A DNA stretch of 64,000 bases from Hymenobacter ginkgonis (lineage in GTDB: Bacteria; Bacteroidota; Bacteroidia; Cytophagales; Hymenobacteraceae). Positions 45,225 to 53,360 of the stretch are shown piece by piece (the stretch's first letter is position 1; the number at the start of each line of letters is the position of its first letter). The position numbers and the translations under genes are program-made. The notes under the pieces were generated by a model, which saw nothing but the letters and a program-made list of their open reading frames with translations, had not been told where the DNA came from and made no database searches. The DNA lies in assembly GCF_009755225.1 (NCBI RefSeq), contig NZ_WQKZ01000003.1:124001-188000 (forward strand). The letters run 5' to 3'.

Positions 45225-45719
45225 CTAAGCAACGCCTACAGTTGAGCTGCGCCGTTCCATTTGCACCGTGTTGCGCCACACGCCGTGGTGCTGGCCGATG
45301 CGTTCGCGGTGCCCGACGACCCGAAACCCCGCCTGGGTGTGCAGGCCAATGCTCGCCGTATTCTCTTCAAACGTGCCCGCCTGAAGCGTCCAGATGCCCT
45401 GCGCTTCGGATGCTTGAATCAGCGCTTGCAGCAGCTGCCGGCCCACGCCTTGCCCGCGCGCCTCGGGGGCAATGTAAATACTGATTTCGGCCACGCCCCC
45501 GTACACGCAGCGGCCCGAAACGGGCGAGAGTGCCGCCCAGCCCCGCACGGTGCCGTCGGTGGCCACGGCCACCAGGCGGCTATGGGCCAAGTGGCTCTTG
45601 TCCCAAGCTTCCCACGTGGGCGCTTGCGTTTCGAAAGTGGCGTTGCCCGTTGCGATGCCCGCCTCATAAATGGCCCGCACGGCTGGCCAGTGGGCGGCCG
45701 TGAGTGGTTGGAAAGTCAT
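45225..45719 (-). CDS. GNAT N-acetyltransferase of the phosphinothricin/ArsN1 type
   Basis: 164 residues. Starts MTFQPLTAAHWPAVRAIYEAGIATGNATFET, the signature of phosphinothricin/methionine-sulfoximine acetyltransferases. The acetyl-CoA motif is VAEISIYIAPEARGQGVGRQLLQALI, and GLHTQAGFRVVGHRERIGQHHGVWRNTVQMER is the family C-terminus. Such enzymes next to ars genes (ArsN1) can detoxify the arsenic antibiotic arsinothricin. Because arsR and DUF6428 genes sit just upstream on the same strand, that role is likely here but inferred from context. The 112-base gap to the DUF6428 gene allows one operon. Confidence 0.82.
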   Translation of the reverse strand: MTFQPLTAAHWPAVRAIYEAGIATGNATFETQAPTWEAWDKSHLAHSRLVAVATDGTVRGWAALSPVSGRCVYGGVAEISIYIAPEARGQGVGRQLLQALIQASEAQGIWTLQAGTFEENTASIGLHTQAGFRVVGHRERIGQHHGVWRNTVQMERRSSTVGVA

Positions 45720-45831
45720 GCTTAGTAGGGAGTTACGTAAACACTGGAATGTAAGGACCTTGCCTGCTAGGCTAGCGTATTCGTTTGTAAGGGCGCAGCC
45801 ATAGCGGCCCCGTCGTTAGAGTAAGCCTTAC

Positions 45832-46290
45832 TCAGCAGCACCCGCCGCCTGGTGTGCAGCAGGCCACTTGCAGCTGGGGTAGCACTAGCGCAGAGTTTGG
45901 GATACCGCAGGCATCTTGCGCCAGGCAGGCAGTTTGTTTGGGTGTCAGAATAAAATTGGTGCCGTCGAACGCAAGGCCGAACTTGCCGATGGTAGCCTGC
46001 TGGTATTCCACCTCAATGGCTAAATCTTCGCTGCCTAAAATCCGCTCCGAAAGGGTAAGGATGTGCAGAAATTTTTGCGGGGCCAGCCGGTGGTCGTAGT
46101 CGCCGGCTTCCCAGAGCTGGAAGTTGGCGACTGTTTCGCGGCGTTCGGTGCCACCGCAGTCGATGAAATGCTTGGTAACCAACCCAACTTCCGTGACGTG
46201 AAAATGGGCCGGCAGGTACGCGCCATCGGGCAAGCGAAACGCCACGGCATCTAACCCGGCTAGGGCGTGTTTCATCTCGGCAATAGTCAT
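45832..46290 (-). CDS. DUF6428 family protein with Cys-rich C-terminus
   Basis: 152 residues. The body (AFRLPDGAYLPAHFHVTEVGLV, FIDCGGTERRETVANFQLW, HRLAPQKFLHIL) matches DUF6428, a family regularly found beside arsR in Bacteroidota arsenic operons. His and Cys residues (H29, H31, C45) could bind metal. The C-terminus carries C122, C128 and a closing CCTPGGGCC (C144, C145, C151, C152), a soft-metal thiol site by appearance. It lies 33 bases downstream of arsR. The function is not known; an arsenite chaperone or sensor is a reasonable guess. Confidence 0.82.
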   Translation of the reverse strand: MTIAEMKHALAGLDAVAFRLPDGAYLPAHFHVTEVGLVTKHFIDCGGTERRETVANFQLWEAGDYDHRLAPQKFLHILTLSERILGSEDLAIEVEYQQATIGKFGLAFDGTNFILTPKQTACLAQDACGIPNSALVLPQLQVACCTPGGGCC

Positions 46291-46323
46291 GGAGAAAATA
46301 TTAAGGGTTGAAAATAAATTAAG

Positions 46324-46674
46324 CTAGCAGGCGCAGGCATCGGCCGGGCCGCAAACTGGGCCAGCGGTGGCCTCGCTGAAAAAGGCGGTGAACTGCTGGT
46401 GCACCTGGCGCAGTAATTCGGTATTGAGGCAGTAGCAGACCGTGAGCCCGTCGATTTCGCCCCGAATCAGGTCCAGGGCCTTCAGTTCCTGAAGGTGTTG
46501 GGAAACGGTTGTGCGCGCGAGCGGCAGTTCAGCGGCAATGTCCCCGGAAATACAGGTTTGCTTGCTGGCCAAAAACTGAATAATGGCTACCCGCGCCGGA
46601 TGAGCCAGGGCTTTCGCCACGCGGGCAAGCTGCTGCTGGTCGGCCGTGAAAGCCACTGTCTTTGCGTACGTCAT
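46324..46674 (-). CDS. arsR: ArsR/SmtB family metalloregulator
   Basis: 116 residues. Winged helix: [19 protein letters not shown], then the recognition helix in [21 protein letters not shown]. Thiols are at C41 (KQTCISGDI), C80 and C82 (TVCYCLN), and the tail pairs C108 with C114/C116 (CGPADACAC). It lacks the classic ELCVCDL helix; the [14 protein letters not shown] form is the common Bacteroidota one. It should repress its own operon until arsenite or a similar ion binds the Cys residues. First gene of arsR-DUF6428-GNAT. A dyad lies over its probable promoter. Confidence 0.88.
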   Translation of the reverse strand: MTYAKTVAFTADQQQLARVAKALAHPARVAIIQFLASKQTCISGDIAAELPLARTTVSQHLQELKALDLIRGEIDGLTVCYCLNTELLRQVHQQFTAFFSEATAGPVCGPADACAC

Positions 46675-46688
46675 AGCGCATTAAGGAA

Positions 46689-46703
46689 TATGTCGCAAAC
46701 ATA
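46689..46703 (-). promoter_or_regulatory. Probable arsR promoter box with overlapping operator dyad
   Basis: Inverted repeat TATGT-N5-ACATA at 46689-46703. On the minus strand the same bases contain TATGTTTG (46703-46696), a match to the -7 box TAnnTTTG, 22 bases before the arsR start codon. A repressor bound to the dyad would block the promoter, which fits ArsR autoregulation. No -33 TTG is at the standard distance. Confidence 0.5.
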
Positions 46704-46930
46704 CGTCATAGTTGGTGAAAGCCGAGCTATGCTCCCGTAGGCAAGGCGCGATTTGCTGGGCAGAATGGCCAGGTCATTGATACTAAAAATGACGTGTCAA
46801 AAGCCAAGCACTCTGCGGCGGCACTGAGCGCCTGCTACTGCTGAGCGTCGGTGTAGGCTGGGTGAAGCTCCGGCGCTGGTAGTTCCGAACCCAGCCGTAT
46901 GTTTGCCGGGCTACCACCACTCAGCTCCCT

Positions 46931-47383
46931 ATGTACCCCGCATCTAAGCCGACCGCGCAAGGCCCATCCCCCGCTTTTATTGGCGCCTCGTGGGTGGCGT
47001 TGCTGGCCGGCATGGTGGCCTACAACGTGGGCCTGTGGAACGCCCAAATGGCGCTCAATGAAAAAGGCTACTACTTCGTTATCCTGATGTACGGCCTGTT
47101 CTCGGCTATTTCGGTGCAAAAAAGCGTGCGCGACCGGCAAGAAGGCATTCCGGTGACCAACATTTACTACGGCCTCAGCTGGTTTTCGACCCTGCTGGCA
47201 ATCGGGCTGCTGGTAGTGGGCCTCTGGAACGCGACCCTCGCTGCCAGCGAGAAAGGCTTCTATGCCATGTCCTTCTTGCTGAGCTTATTCGCCGCCATTG
47301 CGGTACAAAAAAATACCCGCGACAGCCAGCCGCCTACCCCCGGCCCGCGGCCAATGGAAGCCGATGACCAGCGCCTGGGGTAG
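46931..47383 (+). CDS. YiaA/YiaB-type inner membrane protein
   Basis: 150 residues made of two similar halves, each with two helices: [23 protein letters not shown]...[26 protein letters not shown] and ...[44 protein letters not shown]. The GLWNA-x-LNEKGYY and QKxxRD signatures match the YiaAB two-helix domain. Function unknown in general. Its last 20 bases overlap the next gene. Confidence 0.88.
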   Translation: MYPASKPTAQGPSPAFIGASWVALLAGMVAYNVGLWNAQMALNEKGYYFVILMYGLFSAISVQKSVRDRQEGIPVTNIYYGLSWFSTLLAIGLLVVGLWNATLAASEKGFYAMSFLLSLFAAIAVQKNTRDSQPPTPGPRPMEADDQRLG

Positions 47384-48659
47384 GGCCCGGGCACTGGGGC
47401 CGCTGCTGGCCCTGCTGCTAGCCGTAAGTCTTTCGTTCTGGTTGTCGCCGGCGCCGCAGGGGCAGCCGGGCGTCGATTATTGGGGCCACTACGCGCGAGT
47501 GGGGCCGGGCCTGGGCTTTGTGGTAAACCACGACAGCTACGGCTATCTGGCCGTGGCCGAGCAGCCTGGCCAGCTGTTGCAGCCGCAAGAGGTGCGGCAG
47601 TCGCGCCCGCTCTACGCGCTGCTGGGGGCGGCCGCGGGCTACCCCCTCACGGCGGGGCTGCGGCTGGCCGGCAGGGTAGGGCTCGCCCCAAATTTTTGGC
47701 CCGAAGTAGCGCAGTTTTATGGTTTTTACAGCGGCTACGTGCTGCTTAATGCGCTCACGCTGCTGGCGAGCCTGCTCTTATTGCGCTGGTTGTGGCGGCG
47801 CATTACCGCCGGGCGGGGCGAAACCTGGCAGTTTTACTGCGTAGCCTGGGTGCTGGCCGCCAACCCCATCACCAAAACGTTTTTTTGGACGGCCCACCAG
47901 CAAATGCTGGCTTTTCTGGTGCCGTTGTTTTGCGTGGCGCTCGCGGTATGGCTGCGGCAGCGGCCGGCCCCGAATGGGAGCGCATTGAGTTGCTTGGCCC
48001 TGGTGCTTGGGCTGTTGCCGCTGGTATACGGCAGCTTCGTGCTGGTGTGGCCCGCGCTGGCTTACGGCCTGCTTAGGCCAGGTGCTGATGCTGATAAAGT
48101 CGGCCAGCTGGTGGTTGCTCCGCGCTGGCCGAGCCAACTGATGAAAATAGCCGTTAGTGCGGGGCTTTTTGCCGTGCCTACCCTGCTTTGGGTGGGCTTG
48201 CTGCGCTTGCATGGCACTACGTATTACAACCACGAAGCCGTGCGCTACCACCAACTCGTGTGGTTGTTGGAGGCCCGCCACCTGCCAGTGCTGGCGTACT
48301 TAAAGGGAGTGGCCAGCAAGGTATTGGATTACCTAAGCAGCTTCCAGGCAATGGGCGGCTGGCTGCTACTGGCGGCAGGCTTATATGCCATTACCCGGTG
48401 GCGCCAGCCGAGCACTGGGCCGCTGGTTCCCCGTTCCGTTGGCCCGGCGTTAGCCTGGGTGAGCGGCGGCTTTGGGATGTTTTTTGCGCTGCTGGGTTAC
48501 TACCCTGAGCGCCTGACCTACACGCTGCTGCCGTTGGTGCTGTGCCTGCTGGCGGCGCTGCTGCCGCACTGGCCCCCGCGCTACGCCCGCCCCGCGGCCC
48601 TGGCCAGCGCCGCCGCCTGGCACCTATACGTACTGCTGAGCTACGGCCCGTTTTCCTGA
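47364..48659 (+). CDS. Polytopic membrane protein, function unknown
   Basis: 431 residues from the ATG at 47364, overlapping the YiaA gene by 20 bases (translational coupling likely). About ten hydrophobic helices are visible (for example [74 protein letters not shown]). A periplasmic N-terminal loop contains [33 protein letters not shown]; an acidic residue there could be catalytic as in GT-C glycosyltransferases, but I cannot assign the family. It ends at a long hairpin terminator. Confidence 0.65.
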   Translation: MTSAWGRARALGPLLALLLAVSLSFWLSPAPQGQPGVDYWGHYARVGPGLGFVVNHDSYGYLAVAEQPGQLLQPQEVRQSRPLYALLGAAAGYPLTAGLRLAGRVGLAPNFWPEVAQFYGFYSGYVLLNALTLLASLLLLRWLWRRITAGRGETWQFYCVAWVLAANPITKTFFWTAHQQMLAFLVPLFCVALAVWLRQRPAPNGSALSCLALVLGLLPLVYGSFVLVWPALAYGLLRPGADADKVGQLVVAPRWPSQLMKIAVSAGLFAVPTLLWVGLLRLHGTTYYNHEAVRYHQLVWLLEARHLPVLAYLKGVASKVLDYLSSFQAMGGWLLLAAGLYAITRWRQPSTGPLVPRSVGPALAWVSGGFGMFFALLGYYPERLTYTLLPLVLCLLAALLPHWPPRYARPAALASAAAWHLYVLLSYGPFS

Positions 48660-48668
48660 TGAATATAC

Positions 48669-48742
48669 CCAAAGCCGCTCGCCCTGGCCCTACCCCCCTT
48701 GTCCAGGCAGAGGGGGGGTAGGACCAGGGCGAGCGGCTTTGG
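48669..48742. terminator. 30-bp near-perfect hairpin between convergent genes
   Basis: Arms 48669-48698 and 48713-48742 with one mismatch, 14-nt loop. The inner stem pairs CCTACCCCCC with GGGGGGTAGG, that is, two inverted copies of the scattered oligomer. Short T or A runs flank it only weakly, so termination strength rests on the stem. Confidence 0.75.
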
Positions 48743-48760
48743 ATATAACTACTTCGCTGG

Positions 48761-49762
48761 CTATTTCTTGCGGCCGCTTTTGTGGCCCCCCGTGATGACG
48801 GGCACCGCGGCAGAACTCGCCATGCCCGCCATATTGCGCGAGCTTACTTGCACGTAGTACGTGGTGCCCGGCTCTAGGCCATCGAGCACGATGCGGTGCT
48901 GCGTGGTAAGGGCCTCATCGATGCGGTTGGAGGTGAGCTCGGTAGAGGAGGGGCCGTAGCTGATTCGGGTATCGCCGGGGTAGGAGGTGCTGAACTCAAT
49001 GGTGAACCCCTGGGCGGTAATGTTCACCGGCACTGGCTCGGCGGTGATGCGCGCCAGGCCGCCACCCCGCACTAGGTCGGTAGCCAGGCGCGGCAGCAGT
49101 TGGTAGCCACCCGTGCCGCTGGCCGAAAACTGGCTTAAAATACCGCGCACATCAAATTGCTCGCCCTTGGGCACCCCGGCATTAATAAGGCCGTTGGGCC
49201 CGGAGCTGGAATTGGTAACGCGCAGCAAAGCACCAGTTTGGCCATCAAGCAGGTAGTTAGTATTAGCCGACAGCGCATCAACTGGTGTGCCGCTCGAATT
49301 GGTGAGGCGGCTCAGCCCGGTAACTTCCAGCAAACGCCCCTCGTGGGCTTCGCTGAAAGCCGCCGTGATGCCCGAAGCTGGCACCTTGAGCGGGCGCAAC
49401 GGGCGGCCGCTGCTGATTTTGCGCACCGCGCTAATGGGGTCCATTTCCAACAAGCCCTGGTAGTTTTTGAGTTGGCCAGTAACCTGCACGCTGTCGCCGG
49501 CTTGCAGCTCATCAAAACCTGGCACTCTCGTCGGGAGGGCGTACAGCGCCAGGCCACTTTCGCCGTCCTGCACAAAGCGCAGGCCGCCCAGCTCGGCCCC
49601 ATTTAGCACCACTGCCCGCACCGTAACGGTAGCTCCTGCCCCCAGGGTGCGCGCCGCTTTGAGCGACTGCACCGCGCCGCTCGGCACGGGCGGGGTATCG
49701 CTCGGGCCCGTGGCCAAGCTGCCCAACAACCCGGTTAGTAGGAAGTAAGTCGTAAAAAACAT
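48761..49762 (-). CDS. Secreted OB-fold plus fibronectin type III protein
   Basis: 333 residues with an N-terminal hydrophobic signal (MFFTTYFLLTGLLGSLATG). Residues about 40-110 look like an OB-fold of the YhcR/DUF5689 type (AVVLNGAELGGLRFVQDGESGLALYAL, then AGDSVQVTGQLKNYQGLLEMDP), with a second related segment (GRLLEVTGLSRL ... GEQFDVRGILSQFS). The C-terminal ~90 residues form a fibronectin type III domain (GDTRISYGPSSTELTSNR ... LDGLEPGTTYYVQVSSRNMAG). A basic tail GGHKSGRKK ends it, and no T9SS sorting domain is present. Probably periplasmic or secreted by another route; function unknown. Confidence 0.75.
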   Translation of the reverse strand: MFFTTYFLLTGLLGSLATGPSDTPPVPSGAVQSLKAARTLGAGATVTVRAVVLNGAELGGLRFVQDGESGLALYALPTRVPGFDELQAGDSVQVTGQLKNYQGLLEMDPISAVRKISSGRPLRPLKVPASGITAAFSEAHEGRLLEVTGLSRLTNSSGTPVDALSANTNYLLDGQTGALLRVTNSSSGPNGLINAGVPKGEQFDVRGILSQFSASGTGGYQLLPRLATDLVRGGGLARITAEPVPVNITAQGFTIEFSTSYPGDTRISYGPSSTELTSNRIDEALTTQHRIVLDGLEPGTTYYVQVSSRNMAGMASSAAVPVITGGHKSGRKK

Positions 49763-49872
49763 AACTAAAGAAAGAGAAAACTGGCGGATAGTGGTACTTT
49801 ACCGCAAAGTAAGGTCGTAAACCACCGCGCTGCTGTTCCTGCTGTGTTATGTCTGCGTGTTGCCTTAGCGAG

Positions 49873-50916
49873 CTACAAAATATTCACTTCTGGGTGCAAT
49901 TCGATGCCAAATTGCATGCCTACGGTTCTGATTATTTCTTCGGCCAGCTCGCGAATTTCTTGGCCCGTGGCCCCACCGTGGTTCACCAACACGAGTGCCT
50001 GGCGGTCATGCACACCGTGGCTGCCGCCCGCGCCGCGCCGCATGCCTTTGAAGCCGGCCTGCTCGATTAGCCAGCCGGCGGGCACCTTCACGCCGCCCGG
50101 CACGGGGTAACCGGGCAGGGTAGGGTAGCGGGCCAGCAATTCGTCGAACTTGTGCTGGGAGATTTCGGGGTTTTTGAAGAACGAGCCCGCGTTGCCAATC
50201 TCGGCCGGGTCGGGCAGCTTAGAGCGCCGGATGTGCACCACGGCCCGGCTCACGTCGCGGGGGGTAGGCTCGGTAGCATCGATGCCCAAGTCGGCCAGCG
50301 TGTCCTGAATGGCACCGTAGCGCACGTTGGCCGGGCGCGGGGCGCTGGCGCGGTGCAGCCGCAGCACCACAGCCGTGACCACAAATTGGTTTTTGAGCGG
50401 CCCCTTAAACACGCTTTCGCGGTAGCCAAAGCCACACTCCTCCTTGCCAAACACGCGCAGCGCGCCGGTGCTGATTTCCAGCGCTTCCAGCCGCTCGAAA
50501 GTGTCTTGCAGCTCGGCCCCATATGCCCCAATATTTTGGAGCGGCGCCGCGCCTACCGTGCCCGGAATAAGCGAAAGGTTTTCGATACCGCTCAGCTCCT
50601 CATCCAAGGCGTACTCGACCAGGCCGTGCCAGCTTTCGCCGGCGCCGGCGCGCAGCAGGGCCGTGTGCGTGTCAGCTTCTTCGCTGATGATTTCGAGGCC
50701 TTTGATTTCATTTTTTAGCACTACCCCCTCAAAATTCTGGGTCAGCAGCAGGTTGGAGCCGCCGCCCAGAATGAGCTTGTTGGCAGCCTGCACCAGGGGT
50801 AGGGCCAGCAACTGGCGTAGCTCGTCGGCCGAGGCGAAGCGGGCGAAGTAGCGCGCCTGCACATCTAGGCCAAAGGTATTGTAGGGGCGGAGCGAAACGT
50901 ATTCTTCGAGTAGCAT
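49873..50916 (-). CDS. murB: UDP-N-acetylmuramate dehydrogenase (MurB)
   Basis: 347 residues from the ATG at 50916; the frame stays open far upstream but that part overlaps kptA and is not protein-like. Reduces UDP-GlcNAc-enolpyruvate in peptidoglycan synthesis. FAD-binding motifs LRPYNTFGLDVQARYF, LILGGGSNLLLT and IENLSLIPGTVGAAPLQNIGAYG are present. The catalytic region is FGYRESVFKGPLK, and the C-terminal segment NAGSFFKNPEIS and GGVKVPAGWLIEQAGFKG includes the NxGSxFKNP proton-donor Ser. The extra sequence before the NAGSFFKNP strand matches type I (E. coli-like) MurB. Head-to-head with kptA. Confidence 0.95.
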   Translation of the reverse strand: MLLEEYVSLRPYNTFGLDVQARYFARFASADELRQLLALPLVQAANKLILGGGSNLLLTQNFEGVVLKNEIKGLEIISEEADTHTALLRAGAGESWHGLVEYALDEELSGIENLSLIPGTVGAAPLQNIGAYGAELQDTFERLEALEISTGALRVFGKEECGFGYRESVFKGPLKNQFVVTAVVLRLHRASAPRPANVRYGAIQDTLADLGIDATEPTPRDVSRAVVHIRRSKLPDPAEIGNAGSFFKNPEISQHKFDELLARYPTLPGYPVPGGVKVPAGWLIEQAGFKGMRRGAGGSHGVHDRQALVLVNHGGATGQEIRELAEEIIRTVGMQFGIELHPEVNIL

Positions 50917-51018
50917 AGCGCAAAGGTCGGCCCGTGGCGCGGCTTCTGCCAGCCGGCCCGCGCCGTACGCGCTACCTGGCTCACGCTTACTCGCAGTAGC
51001 CGCACTATTTTTAGGCTT

Positions 51019-51567
51019 ATGGATACTAAAACGGCTACTCGCCTCAGCAAATTTCTCAGTAAGCACCTGCGCCACCAGCCCGAAGCCATCGGCCTGCGCC
51101 TCGAAGCCGGGGGCTGGGTGGCCGTGGCCGATTTGCTGGCCGCTTGCGCCGCCCACGGCCACCCGCTCACCCGCGACGAGCTGGAAGACTTGGTAGAAGA
51201 CAATGACAAGCAGCGCTTTGCTTTCGATGAGGCGGGCCAGCGCATTCGGGCGCAGCAGGGCCACAGCGTGGCCGTTGACTTGCAGCTGGCCTCGGCCGTG
51301 CCGCCGGCGGTGCTCTACCACGGCACGGCGCCGGCCGCGCTGCCCGCCATCAGGCAAGCTGGCTTGCAAAAAATGAGCCGCCACCATGTGCACCTCACCG
51401 CCGACGAAGCCACCGCCCGGCGCGTGGGCCAACGCCGCGGCCGCCCCGTGCTGCTGGCCGTGGGGGCCGGCGCGCTGCACGCGGCAGGTGGCGTATTCTA
51501 CCGCGCTGGCAACGGCGTGTGGCTCACTAACGAGGTGCCGCCGCAGTATGTGCGCGAGCTTGCGTAA
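51019..51567 (+). CDS. kptA: RNA 2'-phosphotransferase (Tpt1/KptA)
   Basis: 182 residues. Transfers an internal 2'-phosphate from RNA to NAD+ via ADP-ribosylation. The N-terminal winged helix starts KFLSKHLRHQPEAIGL, with R18 at the position of a known catalytic Arg. The ART-like half has LYHGTAPAALPAIRQAGL, MSRHHVHLTADEATA and GVWLTNEVPPQYV. All expected signatures are visible. Bacteria lack the classic fungal/plant tRNA-splicing pathway that makes 2'-phosphates, so the natural substrate is an open question; a Tpt1 from Runella slithyformis, a related bacterium, has been characterised biochemically. Divergent from murB by about 100 bases and followed by the trehalase gene. Confidence 0.92.
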   Translation: MDTKTATRLSKFLSKHLRHQPEAIGLRLEAGGWVAVADLLAACAAHGHPLTRDELEDLVEDNDKQRFAFDEAGQRIRAQQGHSVAVDLQLASAVPPAVLYHGTAPAALPAIRQAGLQKMSRHHVHLTADEATARRVGQRRGRPVLLAVGAGALHAAGGVFYRAGNGVWLTNEVPPQYVRELA

Positions 51568-51606
51568 ACTGCGTAATATCTTCTCCTTATCCCACCCTCT
51601 TGCGCT

Positions 51607-53274
51607 ATGAAATACCTGTTGCTCGGCGGCGCTCTGCTTTGGGCCAGCGCCACCTACGCCCAGCCCACGCCACTGCCGCCTACCCCCCGCCAACTCTACC
51701 CTGGCTTGTTTGAGGCCGTGCAAACGCAGCGCGTGTACCCCGACGGCAAGACCTTCGTGGATGCCCTGCCCACCGCTTCGCCCACCGAGATAGTAGCCGC
51801 CTACGAGCGCCTGCGCACCCAGCCGGGCTTCGACCTGAAGGCCTTTGTGGGACAATATTTTACGCCCCCAGCCGCTGCTGCGGGCAGTTACCGCAGCAAT
51901 ATTGTGGCTGGCATTCGGCCGCACCTCGATACGCTGTGGACGGTGCTGAGCCGGCCCGCGCAGGGGGCAGCGCAGCCTTACTCGTCGCTGCTACCGTTGC
52001 CGCGGCCCTACGTGGTGCCGGGCGGGCGCTTCCGCGAGATGTATTACTGGGATTCGTACTTCACGATGCTGGGCCTGCGCGAGGCGGGCCGCACCGCGCT
52101 GGTGCGCGACATGGTGGCCGATTTTGCGTCGCTTATCGACCGCTACGGGCACATTCCCAATGGCACGCGCACCTACTACCTCACCCGCTCGCAGCCACCG
52201 TTTTTTGCTCTGATGGTGCAGCTGCTGGCCGATAGCGAAGGCCCCGGCAGCCACGCGCTCACCCAGTTTCGGCCGCAGCTCCAGCGCGAATATGCTTACT
52301 GGACTGCCGACGGGGCCCGGCCCGCGCTCGGCACGGCTACGCGCCTCGCGGTGCGCATGCCCGGTGGCGAGTTGCTGAGCCGCTATTGGGACGACAGCGA
52401 CCAACCCCGCGAGGAGTCGTACCGCGAAGATGTGGAAGCCGCCAAAACCAGCCCCCAGCCGCCCGCCGAGTTCTACCGCAACGTGCGCGCCGCCGCCGCC
52501 TCGGGCTGGGATTTTAGCTCGCGCTGGTTTGTGCCTGGCCAGGGCCTGGGTAGCATTCGCACTACCCACCTCGTGCCCGTCGACCTCAACTGCCTGCTGC
52601 TGACCCTGGAGCAGACGCTCGCCATGGCCGCCCGCCAAGCCGCCGACTCGGCCGAGGCGCCGCGCTACCGCCAGCTGGCCCAGCGGCGCGCCACCGCCAT
52701 CCGGCGCTACTGCTGGGATGCCAAGGCGGGTTTTTACTCCGATTATGACCTCGATAAGCGCGAGCCTACGCCGGCCCGCTCGCTGGCGGCGGTGTTTCCG
52801 CTGGCGTTTGGGGTGGCTACCCCCGCGCAGGCCGGGCAGGTAGCGCAGCACTTGCGGCAGGAGTTTTTGCGGCCCGGCGGGCTGCTGACTACCCCCGTTC
52901 CCAGCGGCCAGCAGTGGGACGCCCCCAATGCCTGGGCCCCGCTCGAATATTTGGCCATTCTGGGTTTGAACCGCTACGGCCAGCACACCCTGGCCGACAC
53001 CGTGGCCCGCCGCTGGCAGCGCCTCAACGTACGCGGCTTCACCCAAACTGGCAAGCTGCTGGAGAAATACAACGTCGAGGCCACTGGCTCGGCGGCTGGC
53101 GGGGGCGGCGAGTACCCACTGCAAGACGGTTTTGGCTGGACCAACGGCGTGCTGCTGACTTTGCTCAACGCTGCGCAGCAGGAAAAGTATAACCGCGCCA
53201 ATCAGCCCGCCACGCCTGCTATCCGTGCCAAGAATAAAGCGGCCGATAAGCGCAGCCCAGTGCCGGTGCCGTAG
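51607..53274 (+). CDS. treA: Periplasmic trehalase (GH37)
   Basis: 555 residues with a signal peptide (MKYLLLGGALLWASATYAQ). Hydrolyses trehalose to two glucose. GH37 signatures are PGGRFREMYYWDSYFTMLGL, the GHIPNGTRTYYLTRSQPPFFALM region and QWDAPNAWAPLEY. The catalytic residues expected in this family (Asp in the ASGWDFSSRWF segment, Glu near the C-terminal KYNVEATGSAAGGGGEYPLQDGFGWTNGV) are present by position. Length is normal for bacterial TreA. The convergent neighbour is a FucP-like sugar symporter, which could import the glucose. Confidence 0.93.
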   Translation: MKYLLLGGALLWASATYAQPTPLPPTPRQLYPGLFEAVQTQRVYPDGKTFVDALPTASPTEIVAAYERLRTQPGFDLKAFVGQYFTPPAAAAGSYRSNIVAGIRPHLDTLWTVLSRPAQGAAQPYSSLLPLPRPYVVPGGRFREMYYWDSYFTMLGLREAGRTALVRDMVADFASLIDRYGHIPNGTRTYYLTRSQPPFFALMVQLLADSEGPGSHALTQFRPQLQREYAYWTADGARPALGTATRLAVRMPGGELLSRYWDDSDQPREESYREDVEAAKTSPQPPAEFYRNVRAAAASGWDFSSRWFVPGQGLGSIRTTHLVPVDLNCLLLTLEQTLAMAARQAADSAEAPRYRQLAQRRATAIRRYCWDAKAGFYSDYDLDKREPTPARSLAAVFPLAFGVATPAQAGQVAQHLRQEFLRPGGLLTTPVPSGQQWDAPNAWAPLEYLAILGLNRYGQHTLADTVARRWQRLNVRGFTQTGKLLEKYNVEATGSAAGGGGEYPLQDGFGWTNGVLLTLLNAAQQEKYNRANQPATPAIRAKNKAADKRSPVPVP

Positions 53275-53360
53275 CAATAGGGTAGGGGCGGGTAGGCGTA
53301 GCGACCAGTTTCAGCCACTTGCCAGCGGCGGCAAACTTTTCCATTCTTGCCTACCCCCCA

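Noticed and set aside
50917..51924. Long open frame extending murB upstream on the minus strand
   Set aside because: It overlaps kptA, which has clear family motifs on the other strand; MurB homologues start at MLLEEYVSLRPYNTFG.
51991..53277. 428-codon minus-strand frame
   Set aside because: Antisense to trehalase, whose GH37 signatures are intact.
53281..53360. GGGTAGGC...GCCTACCC dyad between trehalase and the MFS gene as a terminator
   Set aside because: Only 8 bp of stem with a loop of about 50 bases and no T tract; it is explained by two copies of the scattered GGGGTAGG oligomer.
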